From positions 1 through 16,565 of the forward strand of contig CAMHJE010000048.1 in the NCBI GenBank assembly GCA_946185305.1: DNA of 16,565 bases. Direction: 5' to 3'. This document shows, piece by piece, positions 14,437-16,565 of the stretch. The DNA comes from UBA3792 sp946185305. Its GTDB lineage: Bacteria; Bacillota; Clostridia; Christensenellales; CAG-138. Under the pieces are notes generated by a model that saw only the letters and a list, made by a program, of their open reading frames with translations, was not told the DNA's origin and made no database searches. The position numbers and the translations under genes were made by a program. The first letter of the stretch is position 1, and every line of letters begins with the position of its first letter.

Positions 14437-15099
14437 ATGACAAAGATCATTGCCTTTGAAGGTATTGACGGTACCGGCAAAACTGTTCAGATGGAGCGGC
14501 TTGCCGCGTTTCTCCGTTCCCATGGAAAATCCGTTATGGAGCTGTCCTTTCCTGTTTATAACAGCTTTTTCGGTTCCCTTGTCGGCCGATACCTAACGGC
14601 CAAGGACGGAATTGCCGCAAACGAAGTGGACGGTAAAAGCATGGCGCTGTGGTTTGCGCTGGATCGCTTCGAAGTCTTTCAGTCGCTCGATTACAGCGGA
14701 TATGATTTTCTGCTGATCAATCGGTATGTGCTTTCAAATGCCGTTTATCAAAGCATTCGTGACTGTGATTTGCATAAGCCGGATATCCTGGATTTCGTCT
14801 TAACCTTGGAACACGATCATTTTCATTTGCCGAAGCCGGATATCAACCTTGTTTTGGATATGGACATCGAAGAAGCTGCCGGTAATGTCGACAAAAAAGG
14901 ATTTCGGGATTATGTCGGCAACGCACGCGACGTATATGAGAGCATAGACTCCATTCAGGCGCGTGCACGGAAAAAGTATCAAGAATATGCCAAACGGCTT
15001 GCTTCCATCGTGTTTGTTCCGTGTATGAAGGATGGGAAGTTAGAAAGCATTGATACGATCGCAGATCGCATTGCCGCTGTTGTCAGCCCCCTGCTGTAA
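14437..15099 (+). CDS. tmk: Thymidylate kinase (dTMP kinase)
   Basis: 220 residues. It phosphorylates dTMP to dTDP with ATP in the cytoplasm, an essential step to dTTP. The P-loop is GIDGTGKT (residues 9-16). FALDRF follows in the substrate region, and NRYVLSNAVYQ (from about residue 88) stands where typical enzymes have DRY..S..AYQ, so the aspartate is an asparagine here. PDINLVLDMDIEEA matches the conserved PDLTIYLD segment, and RDVYESIDSIQARARKKYQEYAK the C-terminal helix. The lid region after residue 146 is less Arg-rich than usual. The start is ATG with GGAG four bases upstream, a short spacing. First gene of a pair with the HD phosphohydrolase 12 bp downstream. The family call is good; the motif changes suggest a divergent subgroup, possibly with altered nucleotide preference. 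Confidence 0.87.
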   Translation: MTKIIAFEGIDGTGKTVQMERLAAFLRSHGKSVMELSFPVYNSFFGSLVGRYLTAKDGIAANEVDGKSMALWFALDRFEVFQSLDYSGYDFLLINRYVLSNAVYQSIRDCDLHKPDILDFVLTLEHDHFHLPKPDINLVLDMDIEEAAGNVDKKGFRDYVGNARDVYESIDSIQARARKKYQEYAKRLASIVFVPCMKDGKLESIDTIADRIAAVVSPLL

Positions 15100-15111
15100 G
15101 GAAAGAGCTGT

Positions 15112-15687
15112 ATGGATTCTCTTGCACTTTTACAACAGCTTCATCTTGCCGCAAGGCTGAAGGATACAACGCGCCATTGCTACACGGAAAAAGGGCGGCA
15201 TGAAAGCGTGGCCGAGCATAGTTGGCGGCTTGCGCTGATGGCCTACTGGATCGCGGATGAATTCCCAGATGCCGATATGGATAAGGTCATCAAAATGTGC
15301 TTGATCCATGATCTCGGCGAAGCGTTTACCGGCGACATTCCGACATTTGAGAAGACCGATTCCGACGAGGATACGGAAAAGCGTCTGCTTTTTGCATGGG
15401 TCGATGCGCTGCCCGATCCATACCGTGAAGACATGCGAGCCCTTTACGAAGAAATGGATCGTCTCGAAACAACGGAGGCCAAAATCTATAAGGCGCTCGA
15501 TAATATGGAAGCCGTGATCGCACACAACGAAAGTCAGATTGAAACATGGCTTCCGAACGAATATAATTTACAGCTGACCTACGGATATGACAAGGTGCAA
15601 TTTTCTGCATATTTGTCCAAGCTGCGGGATGCCGTCAAAGCGGAATCCGAAGAAAAGATAAAGACGGAAGCACCGGAAAGAGCTTAA
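15112..15687 (+). CDS. HD-domain phosphohydrolase, YfbR/HDDC2-like 5'-deoxynucleotidase
   Basis: 191 residues. The HD metal motifs are in order: RHESVAEHSWRL (H30, H36), HDLGEAFTGDIP (H66-D67, E70, D75) and ALDNMEAVIAHNE (D130). This layout matches the YfbR/HDDC2 group, in which E. coli YfbR removes the 5'-phosphate from deoxynucleoside monophosphates. After about residue 160 lies a helical tail rich in Lys and Glu. The ATG follows AAGGAAAG at a short distance and lies 12 bp after the tmk stop, so the two are cotranscribed. Pairing a dNMP kinase with a dNMP phosphatase suggests balancing of deoxynucleotide pools; that role is inference. A hairpin terminator lies 15 bp past the stop. Confidence 0.88.
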   Translation: MDSLALLQQLHLAARLKDTTRHCYTEKGRHESVAEHSWRLALMAYWIADEFPDADMDKVIKMCLIHDLGEAFTGDIPTFEKTDSDEDTEKRLLFAWVDALPDPYREDMRALYEEMDRLETTEAKIYKALDNMEAVIAHNESQIETWLPNEYNLQLTYGYDKVQFSAYLSKLRDAVKAESEEKIKTEAPERA

Positions 15688-15702
15688 AAATCAGCAACAT
15701 AG

Positions 15703-15736
15703 AACAATGCCGATCGGATTTCCGACCGGCATTGTT
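15703..15736. terminator. Hairpin terminator between converging genes
   Basis: AACAATGCCG (15703-15712) pairs perfectly with CGGCATTGTT (15727-15736). After one A-C mismatch, TCGG/CCGA closes an ATTT loop. It is flanked by T-rich sequence on both sides (TATTTATTTT on the plus strand, ATTTTT on the minus) but no immediate U-run. It sits between the HD gene and the DUF4349 gene, so is probably bidirectional. Confidence 0.75.
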
Positions 15737-15749
15737 GATAATGCAATAT

Positions 15750-16565
15750 TTATTTTGCAGCCGTATTTGCTTTTGCGGCTTCGGCTTCCTTTTGCGCCTT
15801 GCGGCGTTTCTTTGCCCTGTTGTGAATCGGGAGGAAGATGATCAGGAAGATCAATCCGCCGACCGCGCCGAGCACGAGCAGCCACGGCAAGGCTACGATG
15901 AAGTCGATGCAGAAGTCGATGATGGCTTCCCACAAATCGCCGAGGCTCTGTACGAACCGGCGAGACAGTTCTTCAAGTTTTGTTTCCTCCGGCTGCGGGG
16001 TCAGCTCCACAACCTCCGAAACGTCGATAGAGACGGTGCTGTAGGAAATCAAGCTGTCATAGGTACGCTTCTGTGCTTCATAGGCTTCGATCTCCTCGAT
16101 GACATCATACAGGCGGGACTGCGTTTCGAGCATGTCGGTCGTCGTTTCCGCACTCGCCATAATTTTCTGCAGACTTTCCTTTTCGGTTTGCAGCACATTC
16201 AAACGGCTCTCAATATCGACGTAATTCGAGGTCACATCACGCGTAGAGAGGTTCTTTCTTGTCACATTGCCGAGCCCGTCCACAATGCCGAGGAACTCAT
16301 CAAGCCGATCGGCAGGAATGCGGGCGGTGATATAAGCGGAACGATAGCTTGAGCTGGACCGATAGCTGCGGCCGGACTCGCTCATGGATTCGACGTATCC
16401 GCCGAACAGATTGATTTGCTGCTCCATTTTGGCAAGCAGATCTTCGTACGTCTTTGTCTCTACCGACAGGTTTGCGTCACGGATCAGCTTGCGGTTCGTC
16501 TCGGTAGGAACGCTTTCCACATCATTGCTGACGGACGACGCACCCTTTGCAGAAGTCGCTACGGT
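15750..16565 (-). CDS. DUF4349-family membrane protein (N-terminus beyond window)
   Basis: 271 residues to the right edge. The frame stays open through 16565 and no good start lies inside the window (the only early candidate is an internal GTG), so the signal peptide or lipoprotein N-terminus is outside. Recognisable DUF4349 features are RKLIRDANLSVET near the start, EQQINLFGGYVESMSESGRS, AYITARIPADRLDEFL, a long coiled coil (about DIESRLNVLQTEKESLQ to RTYDSL), and STVSIDVSEV. One transmembrane segment follows (PWLLVLGAVGGLIFLIIFLP), then a Lys/Arg/Ala-rich cytoplasmic tail. The family's molecular function is not established; the layout suggests an extracytoplasmic coiled coil held by a C-terminal anchor. 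It converges on the tmk operon. Confidence 0.85.
   Translation of the reverse strand, partial: TVATSAKGASSVSNDVESVPTETNRKLIRDANLSVETKTYEDLLAKMEQQINLFGGYVESMSESGRSYRSSSSYRSAYITARIPADRLDEFLGIVDGLGNVTRKNLSTRDVTSNYVDIESRLNVLQTEKESLQKIMASAETTTDMLETQSRLYDVIEEIEAYEAQKRTYDSLISYSTVSIDVSEVVELTPQPEETKLEELSRRFVQSLGDLWEAIIDFCIDFIVALPWLLVLGAVGGLIFLIIFLPIHNRAKKRRKAQKEAEAAKANTAAK

Noticed and set aside
1..16565. CRISPR array, insertion sequence, tRNA or rRNA gene
   Set aside because: Read through for regular repeats, transposase motifs, terminal repeats and tRNA-like arms; none found by eye, although small RNAs could be missed without a covariance search.

Overview
The window looks like chromosome of an endospore-forming Firmicute of the Clostridia type. 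It carries spoIIE, spoIIGA, sigE and sigG, Gram-positive ribosome binding sites (GGAGG), sigma-A promoters and intrinsic terminators. Most genes are moderately GC-rich; the glycosyltransferase at the left edge is clearly AT-richer. No mobile element, CRISPR array, tRNA or rRNA gene was seen.

Left part (1-6491, minus strand): a truncated family 2 glycosyltransferase runs off the left edge. To its right lies a dnaE-rlmD pair (replicative polymerase alpha subunit and 23S rRNA uracil methyltransferase) joined by an ATGA overlap, with a sigma-A promoter in front of dnaE. Next is an unrecognised gene (5730-6491) that appears to join a winged-helix N-terminus to a PD-(D/E)XK nuclease-like core. It has its own promoter and terminator.

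Middle (6596-9700): a PAP2-type membrane phosphatase (+) follows a promoter, a tiny upstream reading frame and a hairpin, and ends in a strong UUCG terminator. About 460 bp follow with no large gene. They hold three copies of TTCATAATT, a perfect TATAAT, a 37-codon basic small ORF and a strong terminator. On the minus strand, a Sfp-type phosphopantetheinyl transferase overlaps a calcineurin-like lipoprotein phosphoesterase. The transferase promoter sits so close to its ATG that the mRNA is probably leaderless.

Sporulation block (9639-14200): sigG (+) follows a forespore sigma-F-like promoter. It meets sigE tail to tail, with a 6-bp overlap of the stop regions. sigE, spoIIGA and spoIIE form a tightly overlapping minus-strand operon in the order spoIIE-spoIIGA-sigE. 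Together they encode the sigma-F activating phosphatase (SpoIIE), the mother-cell sigma factor (SigE) with its activating protease (SpoIIGA), and the late forespore sigma (SigG). In Bacillus subtilis spoIIE is a separate locus and sigG lies downstream of sigE in the same direction, so both the fusion and the inversion are notable.

Right part (14342-16565): tmk (thymidylate kinase) and an HD-domain nucleotidase-like gene form a plus-strand nucleotide-metabolism pair behind a perfect TATAAT promoter and a 9-bp leader hairpin. A hairpin terminator separates them from a converging, right-truncated DUF4349 membrane protein.
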